Source: an uncultured Clostridia bacterium (lineage in GTDB: Bacteria > Bacillota > Clostridia > TANB77 > CAG-508). Taken from it: a DNA stretch of 11,035 nt. Shown piece after piece: positions 1-6,430 of the stretch (positions are counted from its first letter, which is position 1; each line of letters begins with the position of its first letter). The notes below the pieces were generated by a model. The model worked only from the letters and a program-made list of their open reading frames with translations, was not told where the DNA came from and made no database searches. The translations under genes and the position numbers were made by a program. Location of the stretch: the NCBI GenBank assembly GCA_934122085.1, contig CAKOVS010000020.1, positions 1 to 11,035 of the forward strand, written 5' to 3'.

Positions 1-316
1 GGCCGTTCAACCTCTCAGTCCGGCTACTGATCGTCGACTTGGTAGGCCGTTACCCCACCAACTATCTAATCAGACGCAAGCCCATCTATCAGCGGATTGC
101 TCCTTTCCCTATTGTACCATGTGGTACTTAGGCATATGCGGTATTAGCAGTCATTTCTAACTGTTGTTCCCCTCTGATAGGCAGGTTGCTTACGTGTTAC
201 TCACCAGTCCGCCACTAACCGCTCCAATAGTAAACTAATGGTTAAGTTCGTTCGACTTGCATGTCTTATGTGCGCCGCCAGCGTTTATCCTGAGCCAGGA
301 TCAAACTCTCAATATA
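1..316 (-). rRNA. rrs: 16S ribosomal RNA, 5' portion (truncated by window edge)
   Basis: Small-subunit ribosomal RNA read on the minus strand. The universal 5' segment (the 27F primer region, AGAGTTTGATCCTGGCTCAG) is complementary to 290-309 and is followed by the conserved AAACGCTGGCGGC block and the GTGAGTAACACGT block (about 192-205). By analogy with E. coli numbering the mature 5' end should be about 7 bases before that primer site, near 316. Only roughly the first 310 nucleotides are present; the rest lies beyond position 1. Sequence style is Firmicutes/Clostridia. A small inverted repeat (CTCAA/TTGAG, 308-324) spans the expected 5' end. The exact mature end is inferred, not seen. Confidence 0.97.
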
Positions 317-489
317 ATTTTGAGTTTTTTCAAGCTCTTTTTATAAACTTTAATTTTTTAATCTTTTTTGATTTACTTTTTGGTACTTCTTTATTTCTAA
401 AGAATACCGTTTGGTTTTTTCTCTAAAGGATTCATTGTTTACTTTTCAATGTACTTTTTTCGTTCTGCTGTTTGTGTAGAACGTTTTGT
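317..489 (-). promoter_or_regulatory. 16S rRNA leader with hairpins
   Basis: Transcribed spacer between the proximal rRNA promoter and the mature 16S 5' end. Reading the minus strand, it starts with a hairpin at the predicted transcript end (CGTTCT/AGAACG arms, 483-461). There is a second hairpin with about 11 base pairs, one bulge and a GAAA loop at 408-382, and a TTGAAAAGTAAACAATG stretch near 452-436 of a kind often seen in clostridial rRNA leaders. I could not identify a clear boxA antitermination site. No open reading frame here is credible. Role in rRNA processing or antitermination is inferred. Confidence 0.55.
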
Positions 490-518
490 ATTTTAACATA
501 CCTTTTTCTTTTTGTCAA
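490..518 (-). promoter_or_regulatory. rRNA promoter P1 (proximal)
   Basis: On the minus strand, -35 TTGACA (518-513), a 17-base spacer, and -10 TAAAAT (495-490) preceded by TG at the extended -10 position. An A/T-rich tract (about 519-545) sits upstream like an UP element. The predicted start is near 483, about 165 bases before mature 16S. A housekeeping sigma-A promoter of high quality. Confidence 0.8.
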
Positions 519-675
519 CACCTTTTTAAAATATTTTTAAAAATTATTTTTTGCCGTTTTTGAGACAAAATAAAAAACTAGTAATTAATGTTTTTTGTTT
601 AATTTTTGTCTTACTTTTTACTAATTCTTATGTGATAATTTTAATTATTTTTGTCTGTTGCTTGGTATGTTTTTT

Positions 676-705
676 ATATTAACACATGATGTCGTATTTT
701 GTCAA
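676..705 (-). promoter_or_regulatory. rRNA promoter P2 (middle)
   Basis: On the minus strand, -35 TTGACA (705-700), an 18-base spacer, and -10 TAATAT (681-676) with an extended TG element. The A/T-rich tract upstream (706-735) is nearly identical to those behind P1 and P3. The -10 is weaker than at P1. Confidence 0.65.
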
Positions 706-781
706 TACTTTTTTAAAATATTTTTTATATTTTTTTAAGTATTTTTATGAGCTTTTGTTGTGCTCAATTAAGTCTTAAATT

Positions 782-810
782 ATATTAACACCATTCTACT
801 TTAAAGTCAA
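782..810 (-). promoter_or_regulatory. rRNA promoter P3 (distal)
   Basis: On the minus strand, -35 TTGACT (810-805), a 17-base spacer, and -10 TAATAT (787-782) with an extended TG element. Its A/T-rich upstream tract (811-835) runs right up to the stop codon of the ylmC-like gene. Likely the farthest of three tandem rRNA promoters. Confidence 0.6.
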
Positions 811-837
811 TACTTTTTTAAAATTTTTTTGATTTTT

Positions 838-1074
838 TTATATTTCTACTAAAATCAAATCCTCACCTATGCAATGTATATGTTCCCATGGAATTATAAT
901 ATCATTATTATTAGAAAACAAACTAAGAAATTTGTTATTTCCTCCCGGCACTATTATAGAAGTAATCCTTCCAGTTTGAAAATCTGCACATACATCTTGA
1001 ACATATCCTAACCTTTTTCCATTATTAATATCTATAACCTCTTTATGTTTAAAATCCAATCCTTTATCATTCAT
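838..1074 (-). CDS. YlmC/YmxH family sporulation protein (PRC-barrel domain)
   Basis: A 78-residue PRC-barrel protein of the YlmC/YmxH family, small proteins conserved in endospore formers whose biochemical role is not settled. Family hallmarks are visible: an N-terminal KEVIDINNGKRLGYV segment (about residues 11-25), GRITSIIVPGG (about 35-45), and the C-terminal IIIPWEHIHCIGEDLILV strand pair. Length matches the family and the frame is intact. The start is an ATG preceded by AAGGAGA at 5-8 bases. It follows sigG, as homologues commonly do in Clostridia, but the sigG terminator lies between, so it probably has its own promoter. A CATATAAT box at 1147-1140 could be a sigma-E- or sigma-A-type -10, but no convincing -35 goes with it. 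No terminator is seen after its stop. Confidence 0.88.
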   Translation of the reverse strand: MNDKGLDFKHKEVIDINNGKRLGYVQDVCADFQTGRITSIIVPGGNNKFLSLFSNNNDIIIPWEHIHCIGEDLILVEI

Positions 1075-1171
1075 TGTTAGTCTCCTTTTATGTACTGAAA
1101 ATTTCTAATTATATAAAAGTTCTAAAATTTATTTATTCTATTATATGTTGTTTCTATATAATTGCTACAAC

Positions 1172-1219
1172 AAAAACTCAAGAAATATTTTCAAATTTAA
1201 AAATTATTCTTGAGTTTTT
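1172..1219 (-). terminator. Terminator after sigG (bidirectional stem)
   Basis: Perfect 13-bp inverted repeat AAAAACTCAAGAA / TTCTTGAGTTTTT separated by 22 A/T-rich bases, starting 2 bases after the sigG stop codon. On the minus strand the second arm ends in a run of five T residues. The large loop makes it less than ideal, but the position and T-run fit Rho-independent termination of the sporulation operon. Confidence 0.7.
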
Positions 1220-1221
1220 CT

Positions 1222-1996
1222 TTATTTATAATATCTTTTCATATGATCTAATGCATTTTTTTCTAATCGAGAAACTTGTGCTTGTGAAATTCCAATTTCA
1301 TCTGCAATCTCCATTTGAGTTTTTCCATCAAAATATCTTCTGATTATTATATTTTTTTCTTTATCATTTAATCTTTTTAGTGCTTCATTTATTGTCATAG
1401 TTTCTGCCCAATTTTCATCATTGTTTTTTGTATCTTTTACTTGATCCATTACAAATATATTTTCAGTCCCATCATTATATACTGGTTCTTGTAATGATAC
1501 AGGATCTTGTATTGCATCCAAACTTGCTGCTATTTCTTCTTTTTCTACACCTAATTCCTTTGCTATTTCTTCTATTGATGGTTCTCTTCCTTTTTCTTTA
1601 TTAAATCTTTCTCTATATTGAATCGTTTTATATGCTAAATCTCTTATCGACCTACTCACTCTTATACTATTATTGTCTCTTAAATATCTCCTAACTTCTC
1701 CGAATTATCATCGGCACTGCATATGTGCTAAATTGTACACCTTGTGTTAAATCGAAATTATCTATCGCTTTTATCAATCCAATACATCCTATTTGAAATA
1801 AATCATCTGCACTTTCTCCTCTTCCATAAAATCTTTGTATAACACTTAATACTAATCTTAAATTTCCTTTTATAAATTCTGTTCTTGCATTTTCGTCTCC
1901 TTGTTTTATTCTTATAAATAGTTCTTCTTTTTCTTTATTTGTTAATATGGGTAATTGTGATGTATTCACTGATGATATTTCTACTTTATTAATCAA
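1222..1996 (-). pseudogene. sigG: RNA polymerase sporulation sigma factor SigG, split by a +1 frameshift
   Basis: SigG (SpoIIIG) is the late forespore sigma factor. Joined across one extra base, the product is about 257 residues, close to the 260 of the Bacillus protein. The N-terminal part shows NKVEISSVNTS, NLRLVLSVIQRF (region 2.1), DDLFQIGCIGLIKAIDNFD (2.2-2.3) and FSTYAVPMII (2.4). The C-terminal part resumes with RRYLRDNNSIRVSRS, DAIQDPVSLQEPVYNDG, and the region 4.2 helix-turn-helix DEIGISQAQVSRLEKNA. The break is at 1702: the family motif PMIIGE is encoded as ATA ATT C GGA GAA, so the extra C throws the frame into TAG at 1693-1691 after about 101 residues. The real start is a TTG at 1996 with GGGAGG 7 bases upstream; an earlier in-frame ATG (2041) has no ribosome site and lies in the promoter region. 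It follows the DUF3048 gene. Homology is certain; whether the shift is biological or an assembly error is unknown. Confidence 0.9.
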
Positions 1997-2003
1997 ATAA
2001 AAA

Positions 2004-2009
2004 CCTCCC
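2004..2009 (-). promoter_or_regulatory. Ribosome binding site fixing the TTG start of sigG
   Basis: GGGAGG on the minus strand, 7 bases before the TTG at 1996-1994. It selects the start that gives MINKVEISSVNTS, aligning with known SigG N-termini. Confidence 0.8.
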
Positions 2010-2015
2010 TTTAAA

Positions 2016-2036
2016 AATAATGTTTTTAACATTATT
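2016..2036 (-). repeat. Perfect 9-bp inverted repeat in the sigG leader
   Basis: AATAATGTT, a 3-base loop, then AACATTATT, lying between the DUF3048 stop codon and the sigG ribosome binding site. On the minus strand it is followed by TTTTT, so it could weakly terminate read-through from upstream. It also overlaps the -10 and expected start point of the sigma-F-like promoter, so it could instead be an operator dyad. The choice between these is not decided by the sequence. Confidence 0.55.
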
Positions 2037-2058
2037 TCCAAAGAGAAGTTTTTTATTC
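2030..2058 (-). promoter_or_regulatory. Sigma-F/sigma-G-like promoter of sigG
   Basis: On the minus strand, -35 GAATA (2058-2054), 14-base spacer, -10 GGAAATAATG (2039-2030). The -10 matches the Bacillus sigma-F consensus GGNNANAWTR at every specified position; the -35 is 4 of 5 for GYATA, and TGAATA also resembles a sigma-G -35. In Bacillus sigG is first transcribed by sigma-F. The -35 overlaps the TAA stop of the upstream gene. This is a motif match by eye in AT-rich DNA. Confidence 0.5.
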
Positions 2059-3162
2059 AATTTCTATTTTAGCATCTTGTGGACAAATATTAATAAATGT
2101 ATTTCCATCACTTACTTCTATTATATTTCCTTTAAGATCTTTGTATTGAGTTTGAGCTGTTCTTGATTCTTTTTCACATTTTATTGGAATTGCATATCCA
2201 TTAGTTATATAATATCCATCAAATGTTCCTATATTTTTTAATCCTTGTCTACCTTTTTCTTCACTATCAGCTAGTGTATAATTATCACACATAGTTATAA
2301 TTATATTTTTTGTTTGTATATTTTCACCAGTAATATAGTCAGTTTGTACTTTTCCTCTTGCATATCTTACATATGTTTTACTATTTTCATCATAGTCATA
2401 TTCAACTGTTTGCAAAGTAGAATGTGGTATTACTATTTTTGTAGCAGTACTTGCTTTGCTTTCAATTGAAGTATTTTCTGTCTGTTCTTCTGCTATACCA
2501 TATCTCTCTTTCAAGTCAACATCACTCGCTATATAATTTAATACACTTTTCTTATTTGATGTAGTTGCATATCCTTTTCTTTCTGCGATTTTCAAAATAC
2601 TATTTGTACTTGTAAACATATTATGAGGAGATTTTTTGTCTTTTACTCTCCCAAAATCATTAGAACTTTCTTGAATTCCATTAATATTATTTACATTAAG
2701 TGTTGAAATATCGCTTTGAGCTTGTGGGCTCCAACCATGATGTACATATATAGCATCATTTTCTAAAGCATAATCTAAAAAATAATGTCTTGAGCTTCTT
2801 ATTGGCCCAATTTTTTCTAAATCTTGTCCTTTAAAAACAGCCATCAATCTTGTTTCTCCACCTTCAACTATTATTTCATACACTAGATATGCTTTATTTA
2901 GATTAGCTTGTGGCCATGCTCCAGAATGATTATCAATCATTACAGCTATTGGTCTATCATTTCCATTAAATATTTGTGGCTTTTTTTCTTCAACAACTAA
3001 TTCTTTATCATCTTTATCTTCATTTATATCAACATTATCATCTGCAACTACATTTTCAGATTTTTCTTTTTCATTATTTATTTTATAAATTAACATTCCT
3101 CCAGCCACTATTACAAGAATAGAAAGAATTACTATAAGTAAAGTTGTCCCTTTATTATTCAT
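2053..3162 (-). CDS. DUF3048 (YerB-like) membrane-anchored protein
   Basis: A 369-residue protein with an N-terminal membrane segment (about residues 7-26) and a long acidic linker (about 30-62, rich in D, E and K), followed by the DUF3048 domain. Domain hallmarks are RPIAVMIDNHSGAWPQANL (about 70-88), YEIIVEGGETRLMAVF (95-110), IGPIRSSRHYFLDYA (118-132) and SPHNMF (178-183). The catalytic or binding role of this family is not established. Bacillus YerB is a lipoprotein, but no lipobox cysteine is present here, so this copy is probably an uncleaved membrane anchor with the domain outside the cell. The start ATG has GGGAGG just upstream and overlaps the end of ybeY by 8 bases, pointing to translational coupling. 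Its presence between ybeY and sigG suggests, but does not show, a sporulation-phase envelope role. Confidence 0.88.
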   Translation of the reverse strand: MNNKGTTLLIVILSILVIVAGGMLIYKINNEKEKSENVVADDNVDINEDKDDKELVVEEKKPQIFNGNDRPIAVMIDNHSGAWPQANLNKAYLVYEIIVEGGETRLMAVFKGQDLEKIGPIRSSRHYFLDYALENDAIYVHHGWSPQAQSDISTLNVNNINGIQESSNDFGRVKDKKSPHNMFTSTNSILKIAERKGYATTSNKKSVLNYIASDVDLKERYGIAEEQTENTSIESKASTATKIVIPHSTLQTVEYDYDENSKTYVRYARGKVQTDYITGENIQTKNIIITMCDNYTLADSEEKGRQGLKNIGTFDGYYITNGYAIPIKCEKESRTAQTQYKDLKGNIIEVSDGNTFINICPQDAKIEIE

Positions 3163-3640
3163 TCATATCCTCCCTTGTTATTCCAAGTTTATTTAGAACC
3201 TTTTCTTCTTTAGGTCTCATAATAGCTTTGTCTTCTTCTTTTATATGGTCATATCCCATCAAATGATAAAAACCATGTACTATCATATATGCAAATTCTC
3301 TTTCAAAACTATGTCCATATTCCTCAGCTTGTTCTTTTACTCTATCAATTGAAATTATAATATCACCAAGAACATCCTCATGTTCAAAATCTTGAGAATT
3401 TATTTTATTTTCTAATTCTTCTTTTTCAAACATAGGAAATGATAATACATCTGTTTCTTTATCAACATCTCTATATTGCTTATTTATTTTATGAATATTG
3501 TCTGGAGTTGTTAAGGTGATACTTACATACAATTTTGATTGTTCTAACTTTTCTTCCTTAAAGCATTGTTCTACTACTTTTTTTATTATTTCTTCATATG
3601 TATTATTTTTTTCTAAATCCAGATATTCTAATTGATACAT
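3155..3640 (-). CDS. ybeY: Endoribonuclease YbeY (rRNA maturation factor)
   Basis: YbeY is a metal-dependent single-strand endoribonuclease needed for 16S rRNA 3'-end maturation and ribosome quality control. The 161-residue product has the family's zinc site HGFYHLMGYDH, giving H122, H126 and H132, together with the upstream conserved ETDVLSFPM (about 62-70) and LGDIIIS (91-97) segments. Length is normal (typically 150-170). The ATG has an AGAGGG ribosome site 6-7 bases upstream. It starts 18 bases after the unknown gene and overlaps the next gene by 8 bases. In many Firmicutes ybeY follows phoH and precedes dgkA and era; here neither phoH nor era is adjacent. Confidence 0.95.
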   Translation of the reverse strand: MYQLEYLDLEKNNTYEEIIKKVVEQCFKEEKLEQSKLYVSITLTTPDNIHKINKQYRDVDKETDVLSFPMFEKEELENKINSQDFEHEDVLGDIIISIDRVKEQAEEYGHSFEREFAYMIVHGFYHLMGYDHIKEEDKAIMRPKEEKVLNKLGITREDMNE

Positions 3641-3658
3641 TTTTTCCCTCTTTTTCTT

Positions 3659-4870
3659 TTATGCTATTTTTTGTTCTTTTATTCTTTTTCCAAAATATTT
3701 TACATTTTGTTTTTCGGCTTTTCTTATTTCTTTCATAACTCCATAATCTACTAATTTTCTTTTGTAATATTTTATAAGTCTACTATAATCTGTCTTATCA
3801 TTTCTAATTTTCTTTAAGTCTGTTTTTATAAATAATATTTCTTTTTCTTTTACATATTTTATAAAATCAATTTCTTTCAATTTTTCAATTTGATTATATT
3901 GTTCATAGAATTTTTTAAATTCTTCTCTTTCTTTACTGTTATCCCAATATACTTTTGTTGATAATAGTCTTATATTATAATCTTCAATTAAATTTAACAC
4001 CATTGTATATGCTTTTTCTCTTTTGGCAGCAATTTTTGTATCTTGAACTAAACATCTTGCATCTTTTAATAATTTCATATAACATTGTTCTGCTACTACT
4101 AGTGGCAAACTATGTGTGAATAAGTTTCTGCTTATTCCTAATAATATCATATTTTTTTCTATATTATCTCTTGTATCTAATTTTCCAACTGAAAATTTTT
4201 CATATTTTTCATAATCTTTAGATACTGATTCAAGTTTTGGATCTGAAATTTTTAATGGTAATATATTTTTCATATAGTCTTCTAGTGTATTAAATATTTT
4301 TACATATATCCAATCTTTACTTGAATCATATATATTTGTAGAATCTGCTAATTTTATTGAATAGTTTTTTAATATTCCTTTATATAAACTATCTTGTTTT
4401 GAAACATAAAATCTATTATATTTTTCTATTACTTTTTCTTTAGCTGTATTTTTTACACTTTCATTGTCTAATTCTAATAAATATTTTTGTTTTCTATATT
4501 TATATTCATTATATTCTCTATCTTTTAATTGTACTATTCCATAATATTGAGATAATGCTGTGCTTTCAAATTGTGTTGCTGTTTCATTTTTTACTTTTTT
4601 ATATATTGTGTCTAATACATATTTATCAAGTGCTTCTAGATATGCAGTATATGCATCATCATATCTTTTTTCTAATTCTTCTTTTTTCTCTACTGGTGCA
4701 TTTTCAGCATTTAATGTTTCATATGTTTTTATTAATACATTTCTTTTCATTGAAATTTTCAAACTATTAAATCCTATTTGTGTTGGTATTAAAAATTTTG
4801 TCAATGTGTTTGTTAATTTATTAAAAAATGTTTTGTCTGTTGCTACTACTCTTAAACTTCTTTCTTCCAT
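3659..4870 (-). CDS. Unknown 403-residue lysine-rich, probably helical cytoplasmic protein
   Basis: I do not recognise this family. The product is 403 residues, very rich in K, E, Y and I, with no signal peptide, no convincing membrane segment and only two cysteines (CYMKLLKDARC, around residue 260-270). Several stretches look like long amphipathic helices, for example VEKKEELEKRYDDAYTAY (about 60-77) and the basic C-terminus ending in RKAEKQNVKYFGKRIKEQ. The N-terminus has a more hydrophobic patch, FFNKLTNTLTKFLIPTQIGF (about 15-34). The reading frame is clean over 1.2 kb and codon use resembles its neighbours, so it is a real gene. The ATG start has a GAAAGG-like ribosome site a little far upstream (about 11 bases). 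It lies 83 bases after yqfD and 18 bases before ybeY, the slot phoH normally fills, but it has no Walker A motif and is not PhoH. Expression with the sporulation operon is inferred. Confidence 0.85.
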   Translation of the reverse strand: MEERSLRVVATDKTFFNKLTNTLTKFLIPTQIGFNSLKISMKRNVLIKTYETLNAENAPVEKKEELEKRYDDAYTAYLEALDKYVLDTIYKKVKNETATQFESTALSQYYGIVQLKDREYNEYKYRKQKYLLELDNESVKNTAKEKVIEKYNRFYVSKQDSLYKGILKNYSIKLADSTNIYDSSKDWIYVKIFNTLEDYMKNILPLKISDPKLESVSKDYEKYEKFSVGKLDTRDNIEKNMILLGISRNLFTHSLPLVVAEQCYMKLLKDARCLVQDTKIAAKREKAYTMVLNLIEDYNIRLLSTKVYWDNSKEREEFKKFYEQYNQIEKLKEIDFIKYVKEKEILFIKTDLKKIRNDKTDYSRLIKYYKRKLVDYGVMKEIRKAEKQNVKYFGKRIKEQKIA

Positions 4871-4953
4871 AGTTTATCATACCTTTCTTTTCAGAATATT
4901 GTAATTCTAAGTTTTGGTAAACAGGTATTTTTATTTTACTGTCTTCTGTATGA

Positions 4954-6141
4954 TTAGTTTTCTTCTATTTTTTCCTGTATTCCTATATTTTCAATCACTT
5001 CATATGTTACATTTACCTCTATATAATTATCGATTTCTATTACATCTACTTTTTTATCTATTATATTTTTATTTGTTCCTATTTCATCCTCTATTATCTT
5101 CTCTAACTTTGTTGTTCCTATTTGTATTGCATCTTCTTTTGTGTAACTTTTTTCTATTTTTTCTTGTTCTTGATTTGTAATTTTTGTTATTGAAATAGGT
5201 AAATATAAGTTTGAAAATATTTTAAACTTTTTTTCTGTTTCTATTGTATCATAAATTTTGAATTTTGAAAGTGTTTTATAAAAATTTATTTGAAAATTCC
5301 TTATTTTTAATTTATATTTCGTTTCTTTTTTCCCTGTTGCGACTTTTTCTATTGTTTTTAGTGGTATTTTTTCTGTTTTACTATATTTAACTATAGCTTC
5401 AACTTCTCCTAAACTATGTACATTTCTTATTCCTGTATATTTTCCTTCCATTTGTCCTGCAATTAATATTTGATTTTCTTCCACTTCATCTCCAACTTTT
5501 ACCATTGCTGTTCCATTTTGGGCTATTATTTTAGTAATTATTCCTGCTTTTTTTGCTACTATATTTGAATGTTCTTTTTCGTCAACTATTTCTGGTGCTT
5601 CTTTAGCTTTTACTACCTTTACTATTGCATTTGTTCCTTTTAGTTCAATTCCTATCCATGAAATGTCATTTCTTTTTAGTCTTATTTTATTTGTTATTTC
5701 TTGAACATTAATTTTTTCTTTTTTCATTCCTACATTTAATCCCGCTTCTTTTACATCTTCTTCAATTCCAATCATTTCCATATTTGAATCTATTTGTATA
5801 TTTATATTCCAAACATATTTTGTGCTTATTCCTATCAAAATTGCAACAACTAATAATGTAATAACAAATATTTTTCTTTTTTTATATTTATGTAATAAAA
5901 ATGGTATTCCTCTTTTTTGAATTATCTTGACTTTGCATTTTAATTTTTTCGCAATTTTTACTGCTTCAAAAAAGTCTTTTATTCCTATATTAAGGTATAA
6001 TCTTACTCCTTTTTCTCTTTTCAAATTCCATATTAAGATTTTGCTAGTTGTACATATATTTATAAATCTTTCAATATAATATCCTTCTACTGTTATTCTT
6101 ACATAACCTAATATATATTTTAGCAATATCTTAATAAACAT
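4954..6141 (-). CDS. yqfD: Sporulation protein YqfD
   Basis: YqfD is a conserved endospore protein, made in the mother cell under sigma-E in Bacillus, whose molecular role is still unclear. The 395-residue product matches the family length (about 398). It has an N-terminal soluble part with GYVRITVEGYYIERFINIC (about 12-30) and the FLLHKYKKRK segment before one membrane helix (about 90-110), then WNINIQ and a large C-terminal domain. Family patches there include ISWIGIELKGTNAIVKVVKA (about 152-172), NIVAKKAGIITKIIAQNGTAMVKVGDEV and the terminal VTYEVIENIGIQEKI. The lipoyl/barrel-sandwich-like GTAMVKVGDEVEENQILI stretch suggests an extracytoplasmic hybrid-type domain. The ATG follows GAGGA and lies 3 bases after the yqfC stop, so the two are coupled. 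Confidence 0.93.
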   Translation of the reverse strand: MFIKILLKYILGYVRITVEGYYIERFINICTTSKILIWNLKREKGVRLYLNIGIKDFFEAVKIAKKLKCKVKIIQKRGIPFLLHKYKKRKIFVITLLVVAILIGISTKYVWNINIQIDSNMEMIGIEEDVKEAGLNVGMKKEKINVQEITNKIRLKRNDISWIGIELKGTNAIVKVVKAKEAPEIVDEKEHSNIVAKKAGIITKIIAQNGTAMVKVGDEVEENQILIAGQMEGKYTGIRNVHSLGEVEAIVKYSKTEKIPLKTIEKVATGKKETKYKLKIRNFQINFYKTLSKFKIYDTIETEKKFKIFSNLYLPISITKITNQEQEKIEKSYTKEDAIQIGTTKLEKIIEDEIGTNKNIIDKKVDVIEIDNYIEVNVTYEVIENIGIQEKIEEN

Positions 6142-6144
6142 ATT

Positions 6145-6414
6145 CTATTCCTCAGTCCTTTCTATCTCTATACTCTCAATTTTTCCAGTAATTTTAATAT
6201 CGTCATTTGTCATTTTTTCTAAGTTTAAATTGAATCCATTTATATTTACAATTCCTATATATGTACTTATACTAGCAAAAAATTCTTCATATTCTAAAAT
6301 TCCTTTATAGTTTTCTAATATTAATTCATTAAATCCTGTAATTGTAATTTTAGGAATATTTGAACATACTTCTTCTGGCATTTCTAAAATTTTACCAATT
6401 TTTCCTTTTTTCAA
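6145..6414 (-). CDS. yqfC: Sporulation protein YqfC
   Basis: YqfC is a small protein (93 residues in Bacillus) always paired with YqfD; both are sigma-E-dependent there. The product from the chosen start is 89 residues. It carries the family features LEMPEEVCSNIPKITITGF (about 9-27), LILENYKGILEYEEFFASI and IKITGKIESIEIER near the end. An ATG at 6447 would add 11 residues and overlap pdaA by 17 bases, but it has no ribosome site. The TTG at 6414 has GAGGTG 6 bases upstream and gives the typical start MKKGKIGKILEMPEEV, so I prefer it. Gap to pdaA is 16 bases, to yqfD 3 bases. Confidence 0.9.
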   Translation of the reverse strand: MKKGKIGKILEMPEEVCSNIPKITITGFNELILENYKGILEYEEFFASISTYIGIVNINGFNLNLEKMTNDDIKITGKIESIEIERTEE

Positions 6415-6420
6415 AAAAAT

Positions 6421-6426
6421 CACCTC
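6421..6426 (-). promoter_or_regulatory. Ribosome binding site fixing the TTG start of yqfC
   Basis: GAGGTG on the minus strand, 6 bases before TTG 6414-6412. It favours the shorter yqfC start over the ATG at 6447. Confidence 0.75.
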
Positions 6427-6430
6427 ATAT

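Noticed and set aside
238..426. Plus-strand 62-codon frame
   Set aside because: It runs antisense through the 16S rRNA 5' end and its leader, with no ribosome site; a chance frame.
1074..1343. Plus-strand 89-codon frame
   Set aside because: Overlaps the sigG 3' end and its terminator in antisense and begins at the ylmC-like start codon; no ribosome site.
4555..5180. Plus-strand frames opposite yqfD and the unknown gene
   Set aside because: Low-complexity L/F/S-rich shadows of AT-rich coding DNA on the minus strand, without ribosome sites.
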